From: Gammaproteobacteria bacterium
GTDB lineage: Bacteria; Pseudomonadota; Gammaproteobacteria; Steroidobacterales; Woeseiaceae
Assembly (NCBI GenBank): GCA_029863305.1
Contig: JAOTVR010000017.1
Span: 1-55,409 of the forward strand
Reading direction: 5' to 3'
DNA length: 55,409 nt
Position 1 is the stretch's first letter. Each line of letters opens with the position of its first letter. The position numbers and the translations under genes are program-made. This document shows positions 26,562 to 34,125 of the stretch, one piece after another. The notes below the pieces were generated by a model that saw only the letters and a list, made by a program, of their open reading frames with translations, searched no databases and was not told where the DNA came from.

Positions 26562-27767
26562 TCAGCGATTGTCCACGGCCAAGACTATCGCCATGGCCGA
26601 ATCGCCAGCGGCGCAGCCGGTAAACAGCCCGCGGCCTCCACCCCGCACGACCAGTTCTTCGATGAGTTCGATGATGGAGCGCATCGCGGTCGGCGCCTGC
26701 GGATGTCCCCAAATCAGTGAGCAGCCGAAATTATTGAAATCTTGCAGTGATACCTCGGCTTTGCGTGCAAACACGATGTCGTTCACCGCAAACGGGTTGT
26801 GAGTCTTGATCGCGTCCATATCGTCGAACGACATATCCGCCCGTTGCAGGGCAGCGCGGGCAGCGGTGTAAGGCGCCTCTGGCATGTACGCGAGTTCCGC
26901 CCGCGACTGCCCGACACTCAGAATACGAATCTGTACGGCAGTATTGGATGATAGCTCGCGGGCGTGATCCCGGTCTGCAACTACGATGGCCGCATTGCCA
27001 TCCGCAGGATGGGTCTGGCCACCGAATGTAACCGTGCCGCCCTCGACAACCGGTTTGAGTTTCGCGAGTCCGTCAGCCACTGATTCAGTCACTCCCTCGT
27101 CGCCGTCAATCTCTCCGATCGTCTTACGGAATCGCGGGTCGGGTATCGCGAACGGCAGATCCATGTAGCGCCTTTGAAAAGCCTGACTGTCCGCGAGTGC
27201 ATCCCTGTACTGTTCGTAACGCCGCAACACGACATCGTGCTGCTCGGCGGTTGAAATCGAAAACTTGGCAGCGACATTTTCCGCGGTCTGCAACATGGAG
27301 TGATTGCCAAGCGGGTCGCAACTGAAACTGTCGAGAACGACATTTTCGGCAACACCGGTCCCGCCGGGTGCCGACTGGGCCGGGTAGTAGGTGTGTGGCC
27401 CGTTGGAGCATCGATCGGCTGTAGCTGTCAGCACCGTTTGCGCGAGTCCGCTGTGAATTTCCTGAGCCCCCATCAGCAGGGCGCGCACGCCCGAGGCACA
27501 GACCTGCGACACGGTAGGTCCCGGCGCCTGCGGAGCGCCGAGCAAGCCCATGAACCAGGGTGTTCCGTAGAACGATTGATGCTGATAAATGCTGATGCCG
27601 AATACGCCGGCGTCGAAAGACTTTGGGTCTATGTCGCGTCTGGCAAGTTCGCGGCGGGCGACGTAAGCGGCGAACTTGACCGCATGCAGATGCTGCATCG
27701 ATCCCTGCCAGCGCACGAAAGGCGAAGACCAGTAACAACCATAGGGGATCTCAACCTGTTCAAACAT
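26562..27767 (-). CDS. Thiolase, candidate aroylacetyl-CoA thiolase
   Basis: This 401-residue thiolase-fold protein has nucleophile Cys90 in SQVCASGVRAL, HNPF at 323-326 in place of the NEAF motif, His355 in GHPQAP, and second cysteine Cys385 in TGCAAGDSA. All catalytic positions are present. The HNPF and GCAAGDS forms differ from common acetoacetyl-CoA thiolases and resemble the SCP-x/BbsB-like branch. In the operon it would cleave benzoylacetyl-CoA (or the 4-hydroxy analogue) with CoA to benzoyl-CoA plus acetyl-CoA. No DUF35 zinc-ribbon partner like BbsA is seen. A GGAG lies nine bases before the ATG. Confidence 0.85.
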   Translation of the reverse strand: MFEQVEIPYGCYWSSPFVRWQGSMQHLHAVKFAAYVARRELARRDIDPKSFDAGVFGISIYQHQSFYGTPWFMGLLGAPQAPGPTVSQVCASGVRALLMGAQEIHSGLAQTVLTATADRCSNGPHTYYPAQSAPGGTGVAENVVLDSFSCDPLGNHSMLQTAENVAAKFSISTAEQHDVVLRRYEQYRDALADSQAFQRRYMDLPFAIPDPRFRKTIGEIDGDEGVTESVADGLAKLKPVVEGGTVTFGGQTHPADGNAAIVVADRDHARELSSNTAVQIRILSVGQSRAELAYMPEAPYTAARAALQRADMSFDDMDAIKTHNPFAVNDIVFARKAEVSLQDFNNFGCSLIWGHPQAPTAMRSIIELIEELVVRGGGRGLFTGCAAGDSAMAIVLAVDNR

Positions 27768-27788
27768 GATAATTATCTCCGATCTGCG

Positions 27789-29081
27789 TTACGTTATCTC
27801 CGCCGCCACATCTCGCATCGCCATGTCGGCCAGTTCTATCGCCTCTGTAATGTCTTCATCGGAAGTAACGGTCGACATTGCGATCAGGCCACGATGCGCG
27901 ATGAACAGGCCATGATTGATACAGGCAAGGTGAAAATTGTTCATCAGCATTTCGTCCTCGCGCAACACCGAGGATTCGGGCGCGGATTGGCTGAAATAAA
28001 TGTTCAGGCAAGATCCATAGCGGTTTGTCGAGAACGGCAAGCCATGCCGTGAGGCCGCAGCGATGAGGCCCGACTGCAGAGTTTTGCACTGACGGTCCAT
28101 CTGCGCGATGCGATCCGGCGTCAATTCGCGCAACGATACTTCACCGGCAAGCATTGTGACCGGGTTCGCGTTGAACGTACCGGTATGAAAGACCTGCAGA
28201 TCGGATGGATCAAACACATGCAGCATGTCTGCGCGGCCGCCAACCGCCCCGACCGGAAAGCCGCCGCCGATGATTTTGCCCAGCATCGTCAGGTCCGGCT
28301 CGATACCGATAACGGTCTGACAACCTCCACTGTTGAATCGCAGGGTCAGCACCTCATCGAGCACGAATAACGCCCCTGCCTTGTGCGCTGCTGCCCGCAC
28401 GCCATGAAGAAAGTCCGGATTGCCCTCAATGATCCCGCTCGCGCCCAGGACGGGCTCGAGAAAAACTGCCGCAATATCATGACCGTGCTGGTCGAGCACA
28501 GCTTCGAAGTCGGATACGTCATTATAGGTCGCCAGGTGTGTGACCGGACCCTCCTTACCGAATGACCCGACCTCGAACTCGAGTGGCGAACCGTGATAAC
28601 CATAGCGCGCCATCAGCAGCTTCGTTCTGCCTGTGATCAATCGGGCGATGGTAAAGGCGAGGGCGCCGGCCTCAGAGCCCGAATTGGTAAAACGAACCTG
28701 CTCGATTGCCGGTATTCGATCGACAATCAACTCGGCAAGTCGGTTTTGCGGTTCATTCGCCGCTGCCCAGGCCGTGCCTTTGGCGATCTGTTGTTGAGTT
28801 GCCGCAACGATGGCCGGGTACGCATGTCCATGCACCATCGCCGTGTAGTTGTTAATCAGGTCGAGATAGGAGTGACCGTCGATATCATGGAATCGTGCAC
28901 CTTTGCCGCGATCGATCGTCAGCGGATACGGCTCCCAGAACGACGCCTGGCGCGATGTCCCGCCAGGCATCAGCTTGCAGGCGCGCGCATAAATCTCGGC
29001 GCTGCGCCGAGTCCGTTTGAGGTAGCTTGCAATTATCCCGTTTGGTGAATCATGCAGGCTACCAGTTATAGCTGTCGACAT
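27789..29081 (-). CDS. Class III PLP aminotransferase, beta-phenylalanine aminotransferase-like
   Basis: The protein is 430 residues from the ATG at 29081; the longer TTG start at 29117 is less likely. Fold type I features are FTNSGSEA at 131-138 (phosphate loop), LDEV at 241-244 and the PLP lysine Lys269 in LGKIIGGG. Overall it follows the layout of Variovorax beta-phenylalanine aminotransferase: MPGG-x-SR with Arg44, PYPLTIDRG, NPDFL and the C-terminal AHRGLI with Arg397. The two arginines match Arg41 and Arg398, which bind the carboxylates in that enzyme. Glutamate-1-semialdehyde aminomutase is a related alternative but does not fit the operon. It overlaps the aminomutase gene by 23 bp. 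The expected product is a 3-aryl-3-oxopropanoate. Confidence 0.8.
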   Translation of the reverse strand: MSTAITGSLHDSPNGIIASYLKRTRRSAEIYARACKLMPGGTSRQASFWEPYPLTIDRGKGARFHDIDGHSYLDLINNYTAMVHGHAYPAIVAATQQQIAKGTAWAAANEPQNRLAELIVDRIPAIEQVRFTNSGSEAGALAFTIARLITGRTKLLMARYGYHGSPLEFEVGSFGKEGPVTHLATYNDVSDFEAVLDQHGHDIAAVFLEPVLGASGIIEGNPDFLHGVRAAAHKAGALFVLDEVLTLRFNSGGCQTVIGIEPDLTMLGKIIGGGFPVGAVGGRADMLHVFDPSDLQVFHTGTFNANPVTMLAGEVSLRELTPDRIAQMDRQCKTLQSGLIAAASRHGLPFSTNRYGSCLNIYFSQSAPESSVLREDEMLMNNFHLACINHGLFIAHRGLIAMSTVTSDEDITEAIELADMAMRDVAAEIT

Positions 29082-30675
29082 TTTGCGGTACCGCTTGCAG
29101 TAGCTCGCCGCTCGCAAACAGGGCGGCGATCGTTTCGATGTGATCGGTCAACGGCTCGTCGTGGTCAAGGTACGGCACGTGTTTGCGCACCATGCCGTGC
29201 AGTTTGCGCGTGGCGGCACAAAGTTGATCGACCCCGCGAATATCCGCTGCCTGGCAGGCGCAGATCAGTTCGAATGCGAGGATGTGACGTGCGTTATCCA
29301 ATATGTCCCGTGTGCGCCGCGCGGCGACCAAGCCGAAGCTGACGTGGTCCTGAAAGTCACCGGTCGATGGCAGCGATTGAATCGACATGGGCGTACACAT
29401 CTGACGAACCTCGGCGGTCAGCGAAGTGGCCAGGAACTGGCCGCCCATGAGTCCCATGCGTACCCCGGGGTTTTCTTTGACCAGGAATGGCGGCAAGTCC
29501 CCATTTAGACTCGGGTGCAGCAGTCGATTGTTACGCCTATCCGACAGGTTGCACATGTTGACAATTACGATCGCCAACTGGTCCATTGCATTGGCAATAT
29601 ACTGGCCGTGGAAGTTGGCGTTGTGAACCGCATCACCATCCTCTACGACGATCAGCGGATTATCATTCGATGAATTGATCTCTGTTTCTACAGTCTGTTT
29701 CACGAACAATGTCGTATCGATCACCGGTCCCATGATTTGCGGCGTGGCGCGGATTGAGTAAACGTCTTCGATCTGTTGATCGAGACCGAGAGGTGTGTCT
29801 GTAGCGAGATTTCTGAGCCACTTTTCGACCTCGGCATCCTTAACGATCATCTTGCTGTCGTCAAGCGTGCGATAGATGCAATCGGCAATTCGTCCTTGTC
29901 CGGCATGCGGTTTCTGCCGATGCGCCGCAGGATGGAACGGCATGATCTTGGCTTTGTGTACTTCCAGGCTCAAACAGGTGGCCAGCGTGTATGCTTTGAT
30001 CAGGTCGATGGTCTCCGCAACGAGACAGGCGGCGACAGCGGTCATCACCGATGTGCCGTTGATCAGAGCGAGCCCCTCTTTGTAGCTGAGTTTCATGGGC
30101 TCGATACCGGCCTTTTGCAATGCTTCGGCACCGGACATGATTTCGCCGTTGAACTTCGCGCGCCACTGGCCAGTGCCGACAAGGCCGATGCAGGCCAAAG
30201 GACCGAGGTCGCCACTCGTACCCAGCGATCCTTTTTCCGGAATGCAGGGCAAGACGCCGCGATTGTACATCTGCACGTATTTTTCGAGATTCTCGATCGA
30301 TATCGCGGAGTAGCCGCGACTCAGCGAGTTAATGCGTGCGAGCATCGATGCGCGCACGTAGTGATCGTCGAGATGGCGGCCACAGTTGCTTTGCACCGAG
30401 CGCATGACGTTGTTTTGCGTCTCTTCAGCATGTGCCGGCGGAATCAACCAGTTGACGAAGCCACCGACACTCGTCGTTACCCCGTAGATGATCCGGCCTG
30501 AGTCGACGAACTCGTCGAGCAGGGCACGCGAGGCGATCACACGTTTGCGGATCTCGGGAGTCAGTTCTATAAGGCAGTCGAAATCGCGGGCAGCCTGCGT
30601 GATTGACGCAACGGTCAGGCTGACTCCGTCGGGAATGATGGTCGATCCGGTCGGACGGGTGGCTTGGCGAAGCAT
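29059..30675 (-). CDS. MIO-dependent phenylalanine/tyrosine 2,3-aminomutase (AdmH-like)
   Basis: This 538-residue member of the histidine/phenylalanine ammonia-lyase family has MIO tripeptide Thr153-Ser154-Gly155 in GSLGTSGDLGPLA, and Tyr64 in RIIYGVTTSVGGFVN is the catalytic base. Most lyases use Ala-Ser-Gly. TSG with the flanking GDLGPLA is found in the Pantoea phenylalanine aminomutase AdmH and related tyrosine aminomutases. The similarity to AdmH runs along the protein, for example SLSRGYSAISI, CIPEKGSLG and FHGQY. It would turn the alpha-amino acid into the beta-amino acid used by the next gene. Plain ammonia-lyase activity is possible, since these enzymes leak cinnamate. A GAGGAG site sits before the ATG. 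First gene of the operon. Confidence 0.82.
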   Translation of the reverse strand: MLRQATRPTGSTIIPDGVSLTVASITQAARDFDCLIELTPEIRKRVIASRALLDEFVDSGRIIYGVTTSVGGFVNWLIPPAHAEETQNNVMRSVQSNCGRHLDDHYVRASMLARINSLSRGYSAISIENLEKYVQMYNRGVLPCIPEKGSLGTSGDLGPLACIGLVGTGQWRAKFNGEIMSGAEALQKAGIEPMKLSYKEGLALINGTSVMTAVAACLVAETIDLIKAYTLATCLSLEVHKAKIMPFHPAAHRQKPHAGQGRIADCIYRTLDDSKMIVKDAEVEKWLRNLATDTPLGLDQQIEDVYSIRATPQIMGPVIDTTLFVKQTVETEINSSNDNPLIVVEDGDAVHNANFHGQYIANAMDQLAIVIVNMCNLSDRRNNRLLHPSLNGDLPPFLVKENPGVRMGLMGGQFLATSLTAEVRQMCTPMSIQSLPSTGDFQDHVSFGLVAARRTRDILDNARHILAFELICACQAADIRGVDQLCAATRKLHGMVRKHVPYLDHDEPLTDHIETIAALFASGELLQAVPQNVDSYNW

Positions 30676-30726
30676 ACCAATCTCCTCGCTGGTGGACCTC
30701 GAGATACTGATAGCCTACGCCGATTT

Positions 30727-30787
30727 ATGCGAAAAAGGCTCTCTATTATTGCGATAATTTGGTTAGAATAGAAAGAATCTTTCGTAT
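30727..30787. promoter_or_regulatory. AT-rich divergent promoter region with spaced inverted repeat
   Basis: The 141 bp between the aminomutase and the Lrp gene is markedly AT-rich compared with its surroundings. ATGCGAAAAA (30727-30736) and TCTTTCGTAT (30778-30787) form an imperfect inverted repeat about 41 bp apart, a spacing compatible with an Lrp-type octamer wrapping DNA. It probably holds both divergent promoters; I do not assign exact -10/-35 boxes. Confidence 0.4.
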
Positions 30788-30816
30788 TTTGCAACATCTA
30801 GAAAGGAATTCCTAAT

Positions 30817-31302
30817 ATGACCGGGAAGAATCAAGGCGAGGCAGTGCCGTTGGACCACTACGAGCGAAATATCTTGCGGGCCCTGCAGGTCGATGGGCGG
30901 CTCAGCAATCAGGACCTGGCACAGAAGATCGGACTATCGCCGTCAGCCTGCTGGCGTCGCGTGAAGAGACTCGAGGATGCCGGTGTGATATTGCGTTACG
31001 CGGCGATCCTCGATCCGGGCAAGGTCGGTATCGGCGAGACCGTGTTTGCGCACATTTCATTAAAGCGTCACTCCAAGGCATTAAGCGTGGAGTTTGCTGA
31101 GTTGATGCTCAAACAGCCGGAGGTCATGGAGTGTTTCTTCACGACCGGTGCAGCCGACGTGATCCTGCGTGTCGCAACATCCAGTGTCGCAGCCTACGAC
31201 GACTTTCTGGAGAACGTCATTTTCAATGCTCGCGGTGTGTCTCAGGTGCACTCCGATTTTACGCTCAGGCGGATCAAATACGAGACTGCTTTGCCACTTT
31301 GA
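30817..31302 (+). CDS. Lrp/AsnC-family transcriptional regulator
   Basis: This 161-residue protein has an N-terminal helix-turn-helix (LDHYERNILRALQVDGRLSN, then LAQKIGLSPSACWRRVKRLE). A C-terminal RAM ligand domain follows, with PEVMECFFTTGAADVILRVA. Lrp relatives sense amino acids and often control the divergent catabolic gene. Divergence from an aromatic amino acid aminomutase makes Phe, Tyr or their beta forms likely ligands. The same strand continues to a small membrane protein and a symporter, which may be part of its regulon. AAAGGAATTCC precedes the ATG. Confidence 0.9.
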   Translation: MTGKNQGEAVPLDHYERNILRALQVDGRLSNQDLAQKIGLSPSACWRRVKRLEDAGVILRYAAILDPGKVGIGETVFAHISLKRHSKALSVEFAELMLKQPEVMECFFTTGAADVILRVATSSVAAYDDFLENVIFNARGVSQVHSDFTLRRIKYETALPL

Positions 31303-31359
31303 CAGCGTCGAATCTCGAATTTATCGGTGTGATATAGTCCGGAAAGATCGATTTTCTTA

Positions 31360-31605
31360 ATGCAAATCAGATTATCGACAGCATCGTTATCTTCAAGCTT
31401 TGCTTTTTTTATGCGGCGAAAAGACCCGAATCGACCCTGGTACTGGATTTTCGTTGTCGTGTGCATCGGCGGCGTCCTGCCGATTTTTTTTCTCGGAGCC
31501 ATCGAACCCGTGATACTCGGCGTGCCATTGTGGGTCGCGGTCTCGCTAATCAGTACAATTGCCTTGTCAGTCGTAACGCTGATCCAGTTGCGAATCGGTT
31601 GGTAG
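31360..31605 (+). CDS. Small membrane protein, DUF3311-like symporter partner
   Basis: This 81-residue protein has two predicted membrane helices (YWIFVVVCIGGVLPIFFLGA and WVAVSLISTIALSVVTLI) joined by EPVILGVPL, resembling DUF3311 proteins. Those are typically encoded just before a sodium:solute symporter, as here with a 39 bp gap. The start may instead be ATG 31411, which would remove a 17-residue Ser-rich lead; neither has a clear ribosome-binding site. Probably an accessory subunit of the transporter. Confidence 0.65.
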   Translation: MQIRLSTASLSSSFAFFMRRKDPNRPWYWIFVVVCIGGVLPIFFLGAIEPVILGVPLWVAVSLISTIALSVVTLIQLRIGW

Positions 31606-31644
31606 ATTTGCAGATTCGATCAGGATTCAAGGACCATTCGATCG

Positions 31645-33159
31645 ATGAATGATACTTACGTACTAGGTGCGGGAAGTATCATTGTCCTGGCATCGTACAT
31701 GGCCGCAATGATTCTGATCGGATGGCTCGCGAAGCGCCGTACCAAGGGCGATTCTACCCTGGACTATTTTTTGGGCGGCAAAGTTACCGGCGGGCTGGTC
31801 CTGTTCTTTACGATGCAGGCAACCCAACTCAGCGGCAATACGTTTTTTGGCTTTACCGGAATCGCGTACCGCACCGGACTGATGTGGATAGTGTCGATCT
31901 GCATGATCAGTCTCATCGTCGTTACCCAACTGTCTTACATTCCCCGTTTATATGTCCTGTCGAAACTGAACGGCTATATAACGCCGGCGGATTTCTACGC
32001 AGATCGGTATCAAAGCAACAGACTTCGACTGTTGGTCACCGGCATTACAATTGTTGCGATGCTGCCGTATCTGATCATTCAGGCAGAGGCTACCGGCCAT
32101 GCGTTTTCGGGCCTGACGTCGGGCCAGATACCGTATTGGGCGGGCGTTGCATTTACCTGCACGGTAATGCTGATCTACATACTCATGGGTGGCTGGCGCG
32201 GAGTCGTATGGACAGATACTGTTCAGGGCGTGTTGCTGACCTCGGCGCTCGTTATCGTCACCGTGGTCGTCGTGATAACCGTGGGCGGGATACCGAGCAT
32301 CGTCGAGAAACTGCGGATTGACAACGTGGCATTGATTCAGGCGCCAGAAACGTTAAAGCACCTCAGCAGGTCCTGGTTGTCATTACTGGTGGTGTCCTCT
32401 ATTGGATTTGCGATGTATCCACAAGCCATTCAGCGGGTTTATGCGGCAAAGAGTAAAAGCGCGCTGAAAACCAGTTTGTCGCTGATGCTTGTTGTCCCTT
32501 ACCTCATTGGCGGATGCACGTTGCTGCTGGGTTTGTCAGCAGCAGTCTCACACCCCGGCCTGATCGGCGTCGAAAGTGATCGCGTGTTTTCCTTGCTGCT
32601 GAACGACCTGATCAACAATCACTATTGGCTGGTAATCTTCGTTCTTTGCGGTCTCTTGGCAGCCATCATGTCAACCGCGTCGTCCGTAATTTTGACGCTG
32701 GCCTCCATGTTTACCCGGGACGTGTACCAGGTAATCTGGCGCCGCAATTCCGGGGATGAGGGCAATACGACCGCTGGTCGCGTCTTCATCGTAATTCTGA
32801 TCGTCATGGTCGCGGCGCTGTCATTGAAACCAGGTGCAACGTTGTGGCGCCTTACCGAGATCAAAGTCGAGTTGCTGGCGCAACTCTTTCCGGCAATGAT
32901 ACTCGGACTGTATTGGCCACGAATATCCGAGTGGCCGGCGGTGATCGGTATCGTCGTCGGTTGCCTCTTTGTCACCGTGAGTGCGTTGCTCGGTATAGAG
33001 CGATTCTGGTGGTTTCAGAGTGGCGTATATGCGCTGGCACTTAATCTGACCATAGCGGTTGCCAGCAGCATGATTTTCAATCCATCGACGACCCTGCAGA
33101 GGCAGACGCGGGAGCGATTTTTTCGGCCATTTAAGATAAGCGTTGATACTCCGGAATAA
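31645..33159 (+). CDS. Sodium:solute symporter (SSS family)
   Basis: This 504-residue protein has about 13 hydrophobic helices of the PutP/SSS LeuT-like fold. Family signals include DYFLGGK early on, MGGWRGVVWTDTVQG in helix 6, and AAIMSTASSVILTLASMFTRDVY near residue 340, the usual helix 8/9 region with sodium-site Ser/Thr. Paired with a DUF3311-like protein, as in monocarboxylate and amino acid permeases. Location after the Lrp regulator and aminomutase operon suggests uptake of an aromatic amino acid or an aryl acid. The substrate is not readable from sequence. Confidence 0.88.
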   Translation: MNDTYVLGAGSIIVLASYMAAMILIGWLAKRRTKGDSTLDYFLGGKVTGGLVLFFTMQATQLSGNTFFGFTGIAYRTGLMWIVSICMISLIVVTQLSYIPRLYVLSKLNGYITPADFYADRYQSNRLRLLVTGITIVAMLPYLIIQAEATGHAFSGLTSGQIPYWAGVAFTCTVMLIYILMGGWRGVVWTDTVQGVLLTSALVIVTVVVVITVGGIPSIVEKLRIDNVALIQAPETLKHLSRSWLSLLVVSSIGFAMYPQAIQRVYAAKSKSALKTSLSLMLVVPYLIGGCTLLLGLSAAVSHPGLIGVESDRVFSLLLNDLINNHYWLVIFVLCGLLAAIMSTASSVILTLASMFTRDVYQVIWRRNSGDEGNTTAGRVFIVILIVMVAALSLKPGATLWRLTEIKVELLAQLFPAMILGLYWPRISEWPAVIGIVVGCLFVTVSALLGIERFWWFQSGVYALALNLTIAVASSMIFNPSTTLQRQTRERFFRPFKISVDTPE

Positions 33160-33334
33160 GGTCAGGGCAGAATCACGCCGGGGCCAGTCGTCTTTGAATT
33201 CAGGATACTCGTCAAGGAATCCCAACCAGCCCTTATCAACATCGGCAGGGTTTCACCCCGCTACGACGGACGGTTGAGTTAAATGACGGTGCTTGGACTA
33301 ACCACTTACAAGTAGTTGACGTTGAAAGCATTGT

Positions 33335-33494
33335 TGGTCGGGGTGAGAGGACTTGAACCTCCTGCCCCTGCCTCCCGAATCCGGATGTTGGGCACCAACT
33401 GATTGTTTTAATTGACTAATCAGGAGGCGTCCACGGACAACATTGCAGCACTGCGCATAACGATGCAGGACTGTCTCCCGCAAAAGTCCCGCAG
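33335..33494 (-). repeat. tRNA-Pro(CGG) 3' fragment, att-like repeat copy 1
   Basis: Bases 33335-33379 read leftward as the 3' part of a tRNA-Pro with anticodon loop TTCGGGA, T-arm GGTTCAAGTCC and acceptor CACCCCGACCA. The 5' half of the tRNA is missing. It differs at two of 45 positions from the copy at 44531. The following 115 bp are also shared, imperfectly, with copy 2 at 37899-38014, including CAGGAGGCGTC-ACGGACAACATTGCAG-type sequence. This is the expected scar of a tyrosine-recombinase element using tRNA-Pro as attachment site. The rest of 33160-33334 shows nothing recognisable. Confidence 0.7.
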
Positions 33495-33495
33495 T

Positions 33496-34125
33496 CTAGG
33501 GTTTGCGCTGAGTCTGTTGTCCGAAACAGCGGGATGCCAATTGTGCACCAAGACCGATCAATGCGTTGTCCGTGGCACTCTGAAACGCAGCAATGATCTC
33601 GGACAATCTGTCTTCTTGCGCAGGGGCCGTGGTCGCAGCGCTGACAGCGGTGTTACCCGAGCCACAATTCACGTGGCCTACCAGTTTGACGTGCACCTGC
33701 AGCGGCATACCCGCCGTCGTGACCACGGCGAAAAACTCGCGCAATTCCAGGTCCAGCGACCATTCGTCACGACTCATCTGCGCGCTGCTCCTGACACGAT
33801 TGAAACGACCACTGCTTTCGAGGGACAGGCGCACCAGTACGGTGACAATCTCTGGAAGGTGGTCGGGCCACCGTGCCCCGGCATAGTAATTCAATTTCGC
33901 GCCCGGTCCCTTGATCAGGATTCGGTCAGTGTCCAGGCCGGGTATCGCCCGGACCGAGACGACAAGGTCGGGTAAATCTCCTGCCGGCGGTTCGCCGAGC
34001 TGAAGATTGACCGCCTCCAGCCAATATTCGTGCTCGGGTGGCTGATCCGAGGTGAACTCGATACCGCAACCGCCCAGAGTCGCCGTCAGGATCATCAACA
34101 TCGAAAGTAGCAAGTAATGTTTCAT
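33496..34125 (-). CDS. ABC-transport auxiliary lipoprotein (PqiC/LptE-like)
   Basis: This 209-residue protein has a signal peptide and lipobox LGGC at the N-terminus, so it should be a lipid-anchored periplasmic or outer-membrane protein. The body follows the ABC-type transport auxiliary (DUF330/PqiC) pattern: YWLEAVNLQL-like first strand, a W-x-DHLPEIV segment, and a C-terminal helix with DRLSEIIAAFQSATDNAL. It is the last gene of the MCE operon and overlaps the MCE gene by four bases. Role: part of the trans-envelope lipid shuttle. It begins next to att copy 1. Confidence 0.75.
   Translation of the reverse strand: MKHYLLLSMLMILTATLGGCGIEFTSDQPPEHEYWLEAVNLQLGEPPAGDLPDLVVSVRAIPGLDTDRILIKGPGAKLNYYAGARWPDHLPEIVTVLVRLSLESSGRFNRVRSSAQMSRDEWSLDLELREFFAVVTTAGMPLQVHVKLVGHVNCGSGNTAVSAATTAPAQEDRLSEIIAAFQSATDNALIGLGAQLASRCFGQQTQRKP

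Noticed and set aside
27789..29081. Glutamate-1-semialdehyde aminomutase (hemL)
   Set aside because: Related fold, but the motifs, the two arginines and the operon fit a beta-amino acid aminotransferase better.
29059..30675. Histidine ammonia-lyase (hutH) of a histidine utilisation operon
   Set aside because: No hutU, hutI or hutG genes nearby; the MIO motif is TSG and the sequence follows aromatic aminomutases.
33335..33379. Complete tRNA gene
   Set aside because: Only the part from the anticodon loop to CCA is present; no D-arm or 5' acceptor strand precedes it. The same holds for the other two copies.
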